In this document: positions 1 through 8,067 of the stretch, piece after piece
How positions within the stretch are numbered: position 1 is the stretch's first letter
Layout of the letters: each line of letters opens with the position of its first letter
Source: Paenibacillus sp. UNC499MF
GTDB lineage: Bacteria; Bacillota; Bacilli; Paenibacillales; NBRC-103111
Length of the DNA stretch: 64,000 nucleotides
NCBI RefSeq assembly: GCF_900107975.1
Contig: NZ_FNVF01000004.1
Location: 337,151-401,150 of the forward strand
Direction: 5' to 3'
Notes under the pieces: generated by a model
Databases searched by the model: none
What the model saw: the letters and a program-made list of their open reading frames with translations, nothing else
Told to the model about the DNA's origin: nothing
Made by a program: the position numbers and the translations under genes

Positions 1-779
1 GCGTCATGCGGGTTGGCGGATAGCACGAGAGCCGTATTTTCGGTGGCGACGACTTTACGGTGATTGGCTTTGACATTGAAAAGCTTCAAATAAGAGCGCA
101 GTGTCACCTTGGGAGCGGAATCCGCCAGAGGATTGGGCAGCCAGCCCTTGCCCGACTGTCCGAACCACTGGAGCCCCATGCGCCAGACGGCGGAGTACAG
201 CGGGACGGAGTCTCTGAGCGGGTCCGTGTCCGTAAGTACTACCCCGATACCGGCCGCCTTAAGCCGTTCAAGCTCCGGAGACGGGTGCGAGCCGTAGGTC
301 GTGTTCACTTCATCGGAAACGACCGTGATCGGCATGGCCGGGTGTCTCCGCTTGGCCTCCAGCAGGCTTTCCGTCAGCTGCCCGCTCAGAGGAGGGAAGG
401 ATTGGTCGTTGTCGTAGTACCCGCTGTACAGGAACATGTCGATCACGATAAATTCCTTCGCTTCCGCGATAGCATGTTTGACCCGGTCGAAAATCATCTG
501 TTCCTGATGATAGCCGCCGTCTTTTTTATAAGAAAGATCATAGAGAAAATCGACGCTCTCCGCCCGGTAGGCTTTTCCTTCGAATGACAGGCCGGCAGGC
601 AAAGCTTTATGTGTATGAATGGCGGCCACGATGCCCGCCCAGAGAAAGAAGACGAGAAGCAGGATACCGCCTTTCAGCCAATTCGAAGAGAGCCAGCTTT
701 TTTCGGTTTGCTTCCTTGTATCTCCCGAAGAGCGGCCCGGGGGCCAAGTGTTCCGTTCGGTTCGTTTTAAAGGCTTCAT
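1..779 (-). CDS. Phospholipase D-like membrane protein, C-terminus cut by window edge
   Basis: An open frame runs on the minus strand from an ATG at 779 to the left edge (259 codons, no stop), with a GGGAGA-like ribosome site a few bases upstream. Residues about 37-54 are a single hydrophobic segment, so the protein is probably anchored with its enzymatic part outside. The following part has the alpha/beta pattern of the phospholipase D superfamily: a segment ending in IVIDMFLYSGYYD, then ITVVSDEVNTTYGSH, and the HxK motif at H240-R241-K242 followed by SANPHD. At the place of the usual Asp of HxKx4D there is Glu. Family members act on phosphodiesters such as cardiolipin or phosphatidylglycerol; the substrate here cannot be told. 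The second HKD motif would lie outside the window. Confidence 0.75.
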   Translation of the reverse strand, partial: MKPLKRTERNTWPPGRSSGDTRKQTEKSWLSSNWLKGGILLLVFFLWAGIVAAIHTHKALPAGLSFEGKAYRAESVDFLYDLSYKKDGGYHQEQMIFDRVKHAIAEAKEFIVIDMFLYSGYYDNDQSFPPLSGQLTESLLEAKRRHPAMPITVVSDEVNTTYGSHPSPELERLKAAGIGVVLTDTDPLRDSVPLYSAVWRMGLQWFGQSGKGWLPNPLADSAPKVTLRSYLKLFNVKANHRKVVATENTALVLSANPHD

Positions 780-1058
780 GGGCATTCTCCCGTACTTGTA
801 GTGGACGTAACGGAGTTTCTCTATGCCGCGGATGCCGGGAATCAATCTATAGACTCCCGCAGGGCAGGGCAGGCCGTTACAGGCTACCGAATATTTAACG
901 CCGGGAAGGGCCATGTGAAGCAGGGGAGTTTTTGGCATACAAAAACGAGAAGGGGACCGCGGCGGCAGACAGGCTGTCCCGGGGAACACACGACGTGAAG
1001 TTCCCGGCGCCCGGTGCTCGGCGTTACGTGACGGCGGTCAACCACGGACAGGCTCCGG

Positions 1059-1970
1059 TCAGGACCCGGAGGAACCGGGGAGCTGCATCGACTCGTGGGC
1101 GTCCCGGACTTTCTGGACGAAGATTTCAAGCGCCTTCGAGTTCTCGCCGGCGGCTCTGCGCACCATCGTCAGCGTCCGGGTCAAGCGGCGTCCGTCCGCC
1201 CCCAGATGGACGATTTCCCCCGATTCGAGCTCCTTGCGTACGATCCATCTCGATAAGATGGCGATTCCGAGCCCGGCGGACACCGCTTCCTTCACGCTCT
1301 GGGAGCTGCTGAACATAAAGGAGCGCTTCACGCCGAGCTGCCATTCCGCGATCAGCCTGTCGCTGTAATCGCGCGTTCCCGAACCAGGTTCCCGCCAAAC
1401 CCAGGTCTGATTTTGAAGGGCATGGAGCTTGAATGGTTCCCGGGTCAGAGGATGATCGCGCGGAGCGATGAGAATCATTTCATCCTCCATAAAAGGCTCG
1501 ATCTCTACGTCCGGAGCGTCCGCGGCACCCTCGATCAGCCCGATATGAAAATGATCGCGGCGCACGCCTTGGACGACTTCGACGGTGTTCGCGATGGTGG
1601 AATGGATGTCGACCTTCGGGTAATGCTTGGCGTAATCGGCCAGCAGGCGGGGAAGGATATATTCGCCGATCGTAAAGCTGGCGCCGATTTTGAGCGATCC
1701 CGTCACCACATGCTGCAAAGCGTCGATTTCTTGCCGGGCCTCTTCATACAAGCGCAAAATTTTTTTGGCTCTCGCATAAAGAAGTTCCCCGGCTTCCGTC
1801 AGTTTAACCTGCTTGGGCGAGCGGATCATAAGCTTGGCGCCGAACTCCTGCTCCAGATTGCGGATATGCTGGCTGACGCCGGGCTGGGAAATATTTAGGG
1901 CCTCCGCTGCCCGGGAAAAATGGCGCTGTTCCGCTACGGCGGCAAACACGCGCAAATGATCGACGATCAT
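1059..1970 (-). CDS. LysR-family regulator, CysL/YeiE-like
   Basis: 303 residues, normal for LysR proteins. Residues 1-60 form the winged helix-turn-helix (FSRAAEALNISQPGVSQHIR), and about 90-295 form the two-lobed effector-binding domain. It is transcribed divergently from the YeiH-type transporter at 2221, the same pairing as yeiE/yeiH in Escherichia coli, and LysR proteins typically control the divergent neighbour. The 250-bp gap holds two dyads that could be its operators. The closest characterised relatives by memory are CysL of Bacillus subtilis and YeiE, so sulfur or sulfite metabolism is a reasonable guess but is inference. Confidence 0.85.
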   Translation of the reverse strand: MIVDHLRVFAAVAEQRHFSRAAEALNISQPGVSQHIRNLEQEFGAKLMIRSPKQVKLTEAGELLYARAKKILRLYEEARQEIDALQHVVTGSLKIGASFTIGEYILPRLLADYAKHYPKVDIHSTIANTVEVVQGVRRDHFHIGLIEGAADAPDVEIEPFMEDEMILIAPRDHPLTREPFKLHALQNQTWVWREPGSGTRDYSDRLIAEWQLGVKRSFMFSSSQSVKEAVSAGLGIAILSRWIVRKELESGEIVHLGADGRRLTRTLTMVRRAAGENSKALEIFVQKVRDAHESMQLPGSSGS

Positions 1971-2000
1971 CGTAACTTCCTCCGTAATCGAGTGGTATAC

Positions 2001-2014
2001 AAACTATAGTGTTT
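2001..2014. promoter_or_regulatory. Near-palindrome near the LysR gene start
   Basis: AAACTATAGTGTTT lies about 30 bp upstream of the LysR start codon. All but the central part is self-complementary. The position fits autorepression, but no operator is known for this protein. Confidence 0.3.
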
Positions 2015-2090
2015 GAGTGCGGCTAAAATGCGGTGTACAAAAGCCCTTTTAGAAAACATATAAAGAGCGCAATGCCTTTGGCACCATTGT

Positions 2091-2111
2091 ATCATAAGTA
2101 TTTGTAATGAT
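2091..2111. promoter_or_regulatory. Candidate LysR operator (T-N11-A dyad)
   Basis: ATCAT and ATGAT are inverted around an 11-base gap, which gives the T-N11-A spacing typical of LysR-type binding sites. It sits in the divergent region, 110 bp before the transporter start. Confidence 0.35.
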
Positions 2112-2220
2112 TGGCATCGCGTATTCGTATTTCCGTTCCTCTGCACGTCCTTTTATAGTGAAAATAAAGAACGTTCGAAAGCCTATAAATACGAGCAGAA
2201 GAAACTGGAGGGGTCGACAG

Positions 2221-3702
2221 ATGAAAACTTTCACACAACGGTTAGGAACCCCGGCTGTACAAGAAAAGGGACCAGCAAAGACGGATTCGAATATGAAACG
2301 CTCCCGGATGAACGAAGAATTAAGCGCCGTTTCTATAGATCGGACAGATTCTACTGTTATAAAAGAAGAAACACGGCCGAAGGGGACGCAAACAGAGGGA
2401 ACGGGCAAGAATGCCGCCGATACGATTGCCGCCTACGGTTTCACGGCTGAGTCCGCGGAGCGTACTCCCGGTTCCGGCGGAGCGGAAAGCGCGCCGGCCA
2501 TCCCGGCAGCGGCCGATTTCTCCGGCAGCACAGCCGCAGGAGCCCCGGCCGGCGGAGCCGCTCAAGCGGCTTCCGCAGCGGAAACCCCCGCGGCCGCGGC
2601 AGAAGCTCGGGGTCCTTCCGCCGCCTCGGCAGCGGCGAAGCCCGCGTCCGGGCTCGGGAGAGGCCCCGCCGGGCTCGCCACAGGCCTCGGAATGACGCTT
2701 GCGCTGGCCCTGGCGGCCAAAGCGCTCGCCCTCATTCCGGGCCTGAACGTCGTCGGGCAGCTCGTGCTCGCTCTGCTGCTCGGCATCGCCTGGCGGGCGG
2801 GCGCCCCCGTTCCGTCATCCGCTCCCGCGGGGCTGGCCTTCGCCAGCAAAAAGCTGCTCCGCGGAGGCATCATCCTGCTCGGCATGCGCCTCAGCCTGAT
2901 GGATGTGGTGCACGCCGGTCCGGCGGTGTTCGCCGCGGCGGCCGGCAACATCCTCTTCGCGACCGTCGTCGTGTACGCCATCGCCCGGCGGATGAACGTA
3001 GGCCCGCGCCTCGCGATGCTGAGCGCCTGCGGCACCGGGATTTGCGGGGCGGCGGCTATCGCCGGCATCTCTCCGCAAATCAAGGCGGACGACGACGAAA
3101 CGGCCGTCGGCGTCACGGTTATCGCGCTGCTCGGCACACTGTTTACCGTGGCCTACACGCTGATCTACCCGCTGCTCGGCTTCTCGTCCGCCGAGTACGG
3201 CTTCTTCTCGGGCGCGACGCTGCACGAGATCGCCCACGTCATCGCGGCCGCCGCTCCCGGCGGCAGTGCCGCGGTAGACAGCGCGCTCGTCGCGAAGCTG
3301 ACGCGCGTGGCCCTTCTCGCGCCGGTCGCCCTGGCGCTCGGCGTCTGGGCGGCGCGGCGGGAACGCCGGAGCGCAGGCGAAGGAGCCCCCGGCTCGGCGG
3401 CTTCGAACGCAGCCGCGGGTGCGGCCCGCAGGGCGGGCGTGCCGGTCCCGTGGTTCATCGTGGGCTTCCTGGCGGCAGCCGCTTTGAACACGATGGGGAT
3501 CGTCCCGCAGCCCGCCGCGGCGGCCGCCGTTCAAGGCGCCTACCTACTGATCGCGATGGCGATGGCAGGGCTCGGCTTGAACGTGAACCTGGCCGTGTTC
3601 CGGCGCCACGGCCTGCGGGCCTCCGCGGCCGTTCTGCTCGGCTCGGTGCTGCTCTCGCTGCTTGGCATCGGAGAAGTCTATGTGCTGCGCCTGCTGGGCT
3701 GA
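2221..3702 (+). CDS. YeiH-family putative sulfate exporter with long low-complexity N-terminus
   Basis: The ATG at 2221 follows GGAGG at 2207-2211 and gives 493 residues. Residues from about 155 on form the polytopic membrane domain of the YeiH/Cons_hypoth698 family, with its conserved ACGTGICGAAAIAGISP stretch and the following IKADDDETAVGVTVI segment; about ten hydrophobic segments can be traced. Family members are usually near 340 residues. The first ~155 residues are different: a charged stretch, then a run dominated by Ala, Gly, Pro and Ser with no hydrophobic core. Either this tail is translated, or the real start is an internal codon closer to the membrane domain. The divergent LysR gene supports a role in anion or sulfur compound efflux; this is inference. 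Confidence 0.8.
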   Translation: MKTFTQRLGTPAVQEKGPAKTDSNMKRSRMNEELSAVSIDRTDSTVIKEETRPKGTQTEGTGKNAADTIAAYGFTAESAERTPGSGGAESAPAIPAAADFSGSTAAGAPAGGAAQAASAAETPAAAAEARGPSAASAAAKPASGLGRGPAGLATGLGMTLALALAAKALALIPGLNVVGQLVLALLLGIAWRAGAPVPSSAPAGLAFASKKLLRGGIILLGMRLSLMDVVHAGPAVFAAAAGNILFATVVVYAIARRMNVGPRLAMLSACGTGICGAAAIAGISPQIKADDDETAVGVTVIALLGTLFTVAYTLIYPLLGFSSAEYGFFSGATLHEIAHVIAAAAPGGSAAVDSALVAKLTRVALLAPVALALGVWAARRERRSAGEGAPGSAASNAAAGAARRAGVPVPWFIVGFLAAAALNTMGIVPQPAAAAAVQGAYLLIAMAMAGLGLNVNLAVFRRHGLRASAAVLLGSVLLSLLGIGEVYVLRLLG

Positions 3703-3801
3703 GTGCCAACATAGACGACTGAAACGGCCGTTCGGAGCAGCTTTTTGAAGCTCTATAAAGCCCCTTGCAGCGGCAGGACACTTGGCGATTTCGGCCGTAC
3801 T

Positions 3802-3826
3802 GCCCGCGCAAGCGGGCTTTTTTGCT
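3802..3826 (+). terminator. Intrinsic terminator after the YeiH gene
   Basis: GCCCGC-GCAA-GCGGGC stem-loop followed directly by TTTTTT. The rest of the gap to 4040 has only a weak promoter-like pair (TTGTAT at 3838, TTTAAT at 3862, 18-bp spacer) that could serve the next gene. Confidence 0.8.
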
Positions 3827-4040
3827 TATCCGAAAAGTTGTATCCGCCCTCTCGTTTGAGGTTTAATAGAGACAGGGAACGGAAAACCCCTGTTTGAACC
3901 GGCGTTCCGCTGGGCACACTTCCATTGGAAGGTCTGCTCGCAGGCCGGCATTTTATACATACACCTACCGGTTAAAACGGATGTTTCGAAAGCCCGCGAG
4001 ACGGGTAATGAACAAGTTGAAACTTAAAGGAGGCGCTCAT

Positions 4041-4727
4041 ATGCAAATTACTTACCACGGGCATTCGTGTTTTTTGGTAGAAAACGAAGGATACCGGGTA
4101 CTATTGGACCCTTTTCTAAGCGGAAATGCACTGGCTGTTGCCGATCCGGGAGAAATTCAAGTGGACGCCATCCTGCTTACACACGGCCACAGTGACCACA
4201 TCGTGGATGCCGAGGAAATCGCCCGCAAAAACGACTGCGTCATTATCGCGAATTATGAAATCGCTTCTTATTACGCATCCAAGGGACTTAAAACTTTTGC
4301 CATGAACATCGGCGGCAGCGCCAAGTTCGAATGGGGCACCGTTAAATATACGTTAGCTTTCCATTCCTCCAGTATTGAAGTGGAGCCGGGCAAATTCGTG
4401 GACGGAGGACAACCCGCGGGCATTCTTCTGACCATGGGAGGAAAAACGTTCTATCATGCGGGCGACACGGCCCTTTTCGGAGATATGAAGCTGTACGGAG
4501 AAATGTACAACATCGATGTGGCCGCGCTGCCGATCGGAGACGTTTTTACGATGGGACCGGATGAGGCGGTGCTTGCGGCGACGTGGCTGCGCGCCAAAAA
4601 ATACATTCCGACCCATTACAATACGTTCGACGCGATCAAGCAGGACGCGAGCGAATGGATTCAAAAGCTGAAGCAGGCGTATCAGGATGGCGTCCGGCTC
4701 GCTCCGGGCGAGACCCTGGAAGTATAG
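4041..4727 (+). CDS. UPF0173 metal-dependent hydrolase (YtkL-like)
   Basis: 228 residues. The start was set at the ATG behind the strong AAAGGAGGC at 4027-4034; the open frame itself reaches back to 3894 without a ribosome site. It is a metallo-beta-lactamase fold protein: THGHSDH at residues 47-53 is the metal-binding motif, an early HGHS at 6-9 is typical of this subgroup, YHAGDTALFGD supplies the later Asp, and PTHYNTFDAI supplies the last His. Members are soluble cytoplasmic hydrolases of unsettled substrate. It appears to be a single-gene unit. Confidence 0.88.
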   Translation: MQITYHGHSCFLVENEGYRVLLDPFLSGNALAVADPGEIQVDAILLTHGHSDHIVDAEEIARKNDCVIIANYEIASYYASKGLKTFAMNIGGSAKFEWGTVKYTLAFHSSSIEVEPGKFVDGGQPAGILLTMGGKTFYHAGDTALFGDMKLYGEMYNIDVAALPIGDVFTMGPDEAVLAATWLRAKKYIPTHYNTFDAIKQDASEWIQKLKQAYQDGVRLAPGETLEV

Positions 4728-4779
4728 TGCAGGACTTGTGAGGGGATTGCCGGAGCAAAGATAGGGAAACCGAAATGGA

Positions 4780-4816
4780 GGGGGCTGTCCGCGTACATAC
4801 GTACAAAGGCAGCCCC
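4780..4816 (+). other. Hairpin without T-tract
   Basis: GGGGCTG and CAGCCCC enclose an inner GTAC-ATAC-GTAC stem. It may end transcription of the upstream hydrolase gene, but no T-run follows, so it could equally be a processing structure. Confidence 0.35.
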
Positions 4817-4957
4817 GCTTCGGTATCCGGGAGCGCGGATTACGCATCCTCTGGAGTTCATGGGAAAAATCGGCGATAATGCTGTTAACGATAAAAACCA
4901 GGAAACCGGTAGCATCCGTTTGCCCATCCGGTTATGCCCTGTCGGAGGGATTCATCT

Positions 4958-6247
4958 ATGCAGGAACTTCAGGAACTTCAATCGAGAGAGAAAAAACCAA
5001 AACAGACCAAACATATCGCGACGGTTTCGCTAGGTGTGATGGGAGCGGGCTTCCTGGCCACGCTTCCTTTCGCTCCGCATACCGCGGGTGCCTTTCTGCA
5101 AAGCGGCTTTGAAGCGGGCCTCGTCGGGGGACTTGCCGACTGGTTTGCGGTCACGGCCCTGTTCCGGCATCCGCTGGGAATCAAGATCCCGCACACGGCG
5201 CTGCTTCCGAACAACCGCGCCCAGTTGACCAAAGCGGTCGTTTCCGCGGTGGAGGACAACCTGCTGGGCAAGGAAAGCATCGCGCTGCGGATCGGCCAGA
5301 TGCGCCTTGTCGAGACCATGCTCGCCAAAGCCGAAGAGGCGCTTGGCTCGGAAGGCGCGCGCGAGGCGGTGCGCAGCGCCTGCCGCTACGCGCTGGAGCG
5401 TCTGCCGGCCGAGCAGATCGCCGCATTCGCCTCACAGCAGATCCGGCAGGCGGCGGGCAGAATGGACCCGGCCGCGGCCGTCGGGCTGATGGTCTATCAG
5501 GTGCTGACGCACGGCTACGAGGAGCCGGCCGTTGATTTCCTGATCGACCGTGCCGAGCGCTGGGCCGTGCGGGCCGAGACGCGCCGCCTCCTCGGGGAGA
5601 TTGCCGAGGGGGTTATCCAGGGGATCGAGATGAACGGGCTGATGGGATTCGCCAAGAACGCTTTCCTCGGATTCATGTCCGGGGACAAGCTCGGCGGCAT
5701 GCTTCAGCATGCGCTTCTCGATAACCTGGCCGCCCTGCGGCTCCCCGGCCACCGCAGCCGTGCCGGGCTGCTCGACCTCGTCCGGCGGGAGCTGGCCGGC
5801 CTCAAAGACAACGAGCGGCTGCACGAAGCCGTCGGTAGCCTGGCGCAGCAGCTGCCGGACCGGCTCCGGCTGGAGGAGCGGCTTGCCGCTCTGATCGAAA
5901 GCTGGCGAGACCGGCTCCTCGAGCAGCTGCAGGAAGGTCCTCTCCTGGATGAGACCGTCATGCCTCTGCTCCAGGAAGGCGTCCGGCGCCTGCGCAGCGA
6001 CGAAGATACTGTGCGCAAGCTTGAGGAATGGCTGAAGACGCAGATTACGGAATTCGTCGAGCGCAACCATTCCAAGATCGGCGCTCTTGTCCGGGAGAAT
6101 ATCGACAAGATGGACAATGCCGCCTTGATCGATTTCATCGAGAACAAGGTCGGCAAAGACCTTCAGTGGATCCGGGTCAACGGCGCCGTCTGTGGATTTA
6201 TTATCGGGATTGCTCTCGAAGGGGTGCGTATGCTCTTCGGACAATAA
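4958..6247 (+). CDS. DUF445 family protein (YheB-like)
   Basis: The ATG at 4958 lies 10 bases after CGGAGGGA and is preferred to the ATG at 4934, which has no ribosome site; the product is 429 residues. The N-terminus has the family pattern of a hydrophobic segment followed by GGLADWFAVTALFRHPLGIKIPHTALLP. The middle is long, helical and rich in charged residues and probably coiled. The C-terminus ends in a second hydrophobic segment (VNGAVCGFIIGIALEGVRMLF). DUF445 proteins are membrane-associated and of unknown biochemical function; B. subtilis YheB is the usual reference. It seems to be transcribed alone. Confidence 0.85.
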   Translation: MQELQELQSREKKPKQTKHIATVSLGVMGAGFLATLPFAPHTAGAFLQSGFEAGLVGGLADWFAVTALFRHPLGIKIPHTALLPNNRAQLTKAVVSAVEDNLLGKESIALRIGQMRLVETMLAKAEEALGSEGAREAVRSACRYALERLPAEQIAAFASQQIRQAAGRMDPAAAVGLMVYQVLTHGYEEPAVDFLIDRAERWAVRAETRRLLGEIAEGVIQGIEMNGLMGFAKNAFLGFMSGDKLGGMLQHALLDNLAALRLPGHRSRAGLLDLVRRELAGLKDNERLHEAVGSLAQQLPDRLRLEERLAALIESWRDRLLEQLQEGPLLDETVMPLLQEGVRRLRSDEDTVRKLEEWLKTQITEFVERNHSKIGALVRENIDKMDNAALIDFIENKVGKDLQWIRVNGAVCGFIIGIALEGVRMLFGQ

Positions 6248-6483
6248 CTCGGGCCGCTTCGGATGACGGCATCCCGGAGATGCCGCCGGATAAATACGGG
6301 CGCGTGCTTGCTGTCCGTTAAGGGGCCATCGTTTCATCTGTCCTATAAGGACCGCGTCCGGATGCGGATAAGCCCCTGAGGCAGGAGCGGAAAAAAGTAT
6401 CCGCCCGATAGGCAAGTGAACAGGCATAAATGTCTCTCCTTTCGTATGCTGAATTAGAAATAACCGAAAGGAGAGGTTCAAAT

Positions 6484-6702
6484 ATGAGTCATCATCATCA
6501 CCATCATCATAAACATTGTCTTTGCCCGGAGAAGCAGGTATTTGATCCGCCGACACGCGTTTACAGAGATTTTTACCATCCGCAAATCGTGGAAGTCGTT
6601 CATCCGATCGAGATCGTCAACCGTCATCACTGTGTTCCCGTGCCTAAGCACGTTTACTGTTACACGGTGAAAGACGAATTCTGTCCTTCTCCCGTCCGTT
6701 AA
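6484..6702 (+). CDS. CotD-family spore coat protein
   Basis: A 72-residue protein starting at the ATG behind AAAGGAGAGG. It opens with MS followed by seven His and one Lys-His, and has Cys in CLC near the N-terminus and CYT and CP near the end. The VYRDFYHPQIVEVVHPIEIVNRHH stretch resembles the VHP-rich core of the inner spore coat protein CotD. Such proteins are made late in the mother cell and cross-linked or packed in the coat. No clear sigma-K promoter was found upstream, so the timing is inferred only from family membership. The His run is natural for this family and not a tag. Confidence 0.75.
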   Translation: MSHHHHHHHKHCLCPEKQVFDPPTRVYRDFYHPQIVEVVHPIEIVNRHHCVPVPKHVYCYTVKDEFCPSPVR

Positions 6703-6730
6703 TTGTTCCAGCCAGCTGCTGCGCGAAGGT

Positions 6731-6757
6731 GCCGGAGAATCGTTCTCCGGCGCTTTT
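6731..6757 (+). terminator. Intrinsic terminator after cotD-like gene
   Basis: A perfect 9-bp stem GCCGGAGAA/TTCTCCGGC with a TCG loop, followed by GCTTTTT. Confidence 0.85.
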
Positions 6758-6969
6758 TGTGCTGCTTCGTTGTTTTCTGCCGGGCTTTCTCGCGCGGCTT
6801 TGTTTTGTTTTTTTTGCGTATGTTCTTGTTGCCATAAGGGCCTTCAAACGGGAAATCTCACGGGCTGGGACAAACGGACAGAATTCGGGTAATCGTACCT
6901 ATGTGTTAAAATGGAAAAAAGCGGCTGGCTGCAGCCGCATAAAAAGACGCTGCCGGAGGAGGGATTGGC

Positions 6970-7821
6970 ATGATACGGATCGGATTGGCAGGCTGGGGGG
7001 ATCATGACGATCTTTACACGACTCCTGCGGACAAAAAAGAAAAACTGAAAGTATATTCCTCACACTTTCCGGTTGTGGAGCTGGACAGCTCCTTCTACGC
7101 CGTCCAGCCTTTGCGCAATACCCAGAAGTGGGTGAGGGAGACGCCGCCCGGTTTCGGATTTGTCGTCAAAGCGTACCAGGGCATGACGGGACACCTGCGC
7201 GGGAAAAATCCTTTTGACAGCACGGAGGAGATGTTCCGGGCTTTCGCCGAATCCATCGAACCGATGCGCGAGGCGGGTAAACTGACGGCGGTGCTGCTCC
7301 AGTATCCGCCCTGGTTTGACTGCGTCCGCGAAAATGTGGACACGCTCCGTGAAGCGAGGAGCCTCCTGGACGGGCTGCCGCTTGCGGTGGAGTTCCGGCA
7401 CCGCAGCTGGTACGCGCCGGAAGTGCGGGAGCGCACGCTGGGCTTTCTGGAGCAGGAGGGCTGGATCCACACGGTCTGTGACGAACCCCAGGTCGGCAGC
7501 GGCTCCGTGCCGATCGTGCTGCGCGCCGCGAATCCGGACCTGACGCTGGTCCGGTTCCACGGGCGCAACGACGGCGGCTGGGTCGGTGCGCCTCCGGGCA
7601 AGAGCTGGCGCGACGTGCGGTACCTGTACCGCTACAGCCGGGCCGAGCTCCTGGAGTGGAAGGAGCGACTGAAGGTGCTGGAGCGAAGCAGCCGTGAAGT
7701 CGCGGTTATTTTCAACAACAACTCCGGCGGGGACGCGGCCGCCAACGCCAAGGAGATGATGGAGCTGCTCGGAATCGGGGACGACCAGGGACTCGCCCCG
7801 AGACAGCTGGACTTATTCTGA
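6970..7821 (+). CDS. DUF72 family protein (YunF/YecE-like)
   Basis: 283 residues, start ATG preceded by GGAGGAGGG. DUF72 proteins have a TIM-barrel-like fold. Seen here are the N-terminal IGLAGW, the ELDSSFYAVQ strand, LLQYPPWF, VEFRHRSWY and VRFHGRN motifs that recur in the family, and a C-terminal FNNNSGGDAAANA. The biochemical role is not established. The gene has its own terminator and no obvious operon partner. Confidence 0.88.
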   Translation: MIRIGLAGWGDHDDLYTTPADKKEKLKVYSSHFPVVELDSSFYAVQPLRNTQKWVRETPPGFGFVVKAYQGMTGHLRGKNPFDSTEEMFRAFAESIEPMREAGKLTAVLLQYPPWFDCVRENVDTLREARSLLDGLPLAVEFRHRSWYAPEVRERTLGFLEQEGWIHTVCDEPQVGSGSVPIVLRAANPDLTLVRFHGRNDGGWVGAPPGKSWRDVRYLYRYSRAELLEWKERLKVLERSSREVAVIFNNNSGGDAAANAKEMMELLGIGDDQGLAPRQLDLF

Positions 7822-7837
7822 TTTTTTGTTCCTTACG

Positions 7838-7874
7838 AAAGCCATGATGCCTTTTGCGGCAAATGGCTTTTTTT
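7838..7874 (+). terminator. Intrinsic terminator after DUF72 gene
   Basis: AAGCCAT/ATGGCTT outer stem and GCC/GGC inner stem, followed by a run of seven T. The remaining 190 bp before the next gene contains no riboswitch consensus I could recognise. Confidence 0.8.
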
Positions 7875-8067
7875 GTCGTTTTAAAGAGGAATCCGAAAAC
7901 GCGGGAAAGAATGTGACTCGTAATATTGGGAAGGATCGGTCAAGCTCCCGTAAGGGCGTATATCTCCGTAACTTTATCGCCTTGAAACGCCGATAAATTT
8001 AAGGCAAAAGTCCAAATCTGAGCCGGATCATTCAACTAAGAAAATTCAACCAAAGCGGAGATGAAAG

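Noticed and set aside
801..1058. Small frames between the PLD-like and LysR genes
   Set aside because: No ribosome site and no recognisable protein; the gap is best left as non-coding.
6484..6520. Seven consecutive His codons looking like a purification tag
   Set aside because: CotD-type coat proteins are naturally His-rich, and the gene has natural context and terminator.
5432..6556. 374-codon minus-strand frame opposite DUF445
   Set aside because: The DUF445 frame has family motifs and a ribosome site; the opposite frame has neither.
7880..8060. Possible riboswitch upstream of the SLH gene
   Set aside because: I compared it by eye with c-di-GMP, c-di-AMP and cobalamin consensus cores and found no match to conserved loops.
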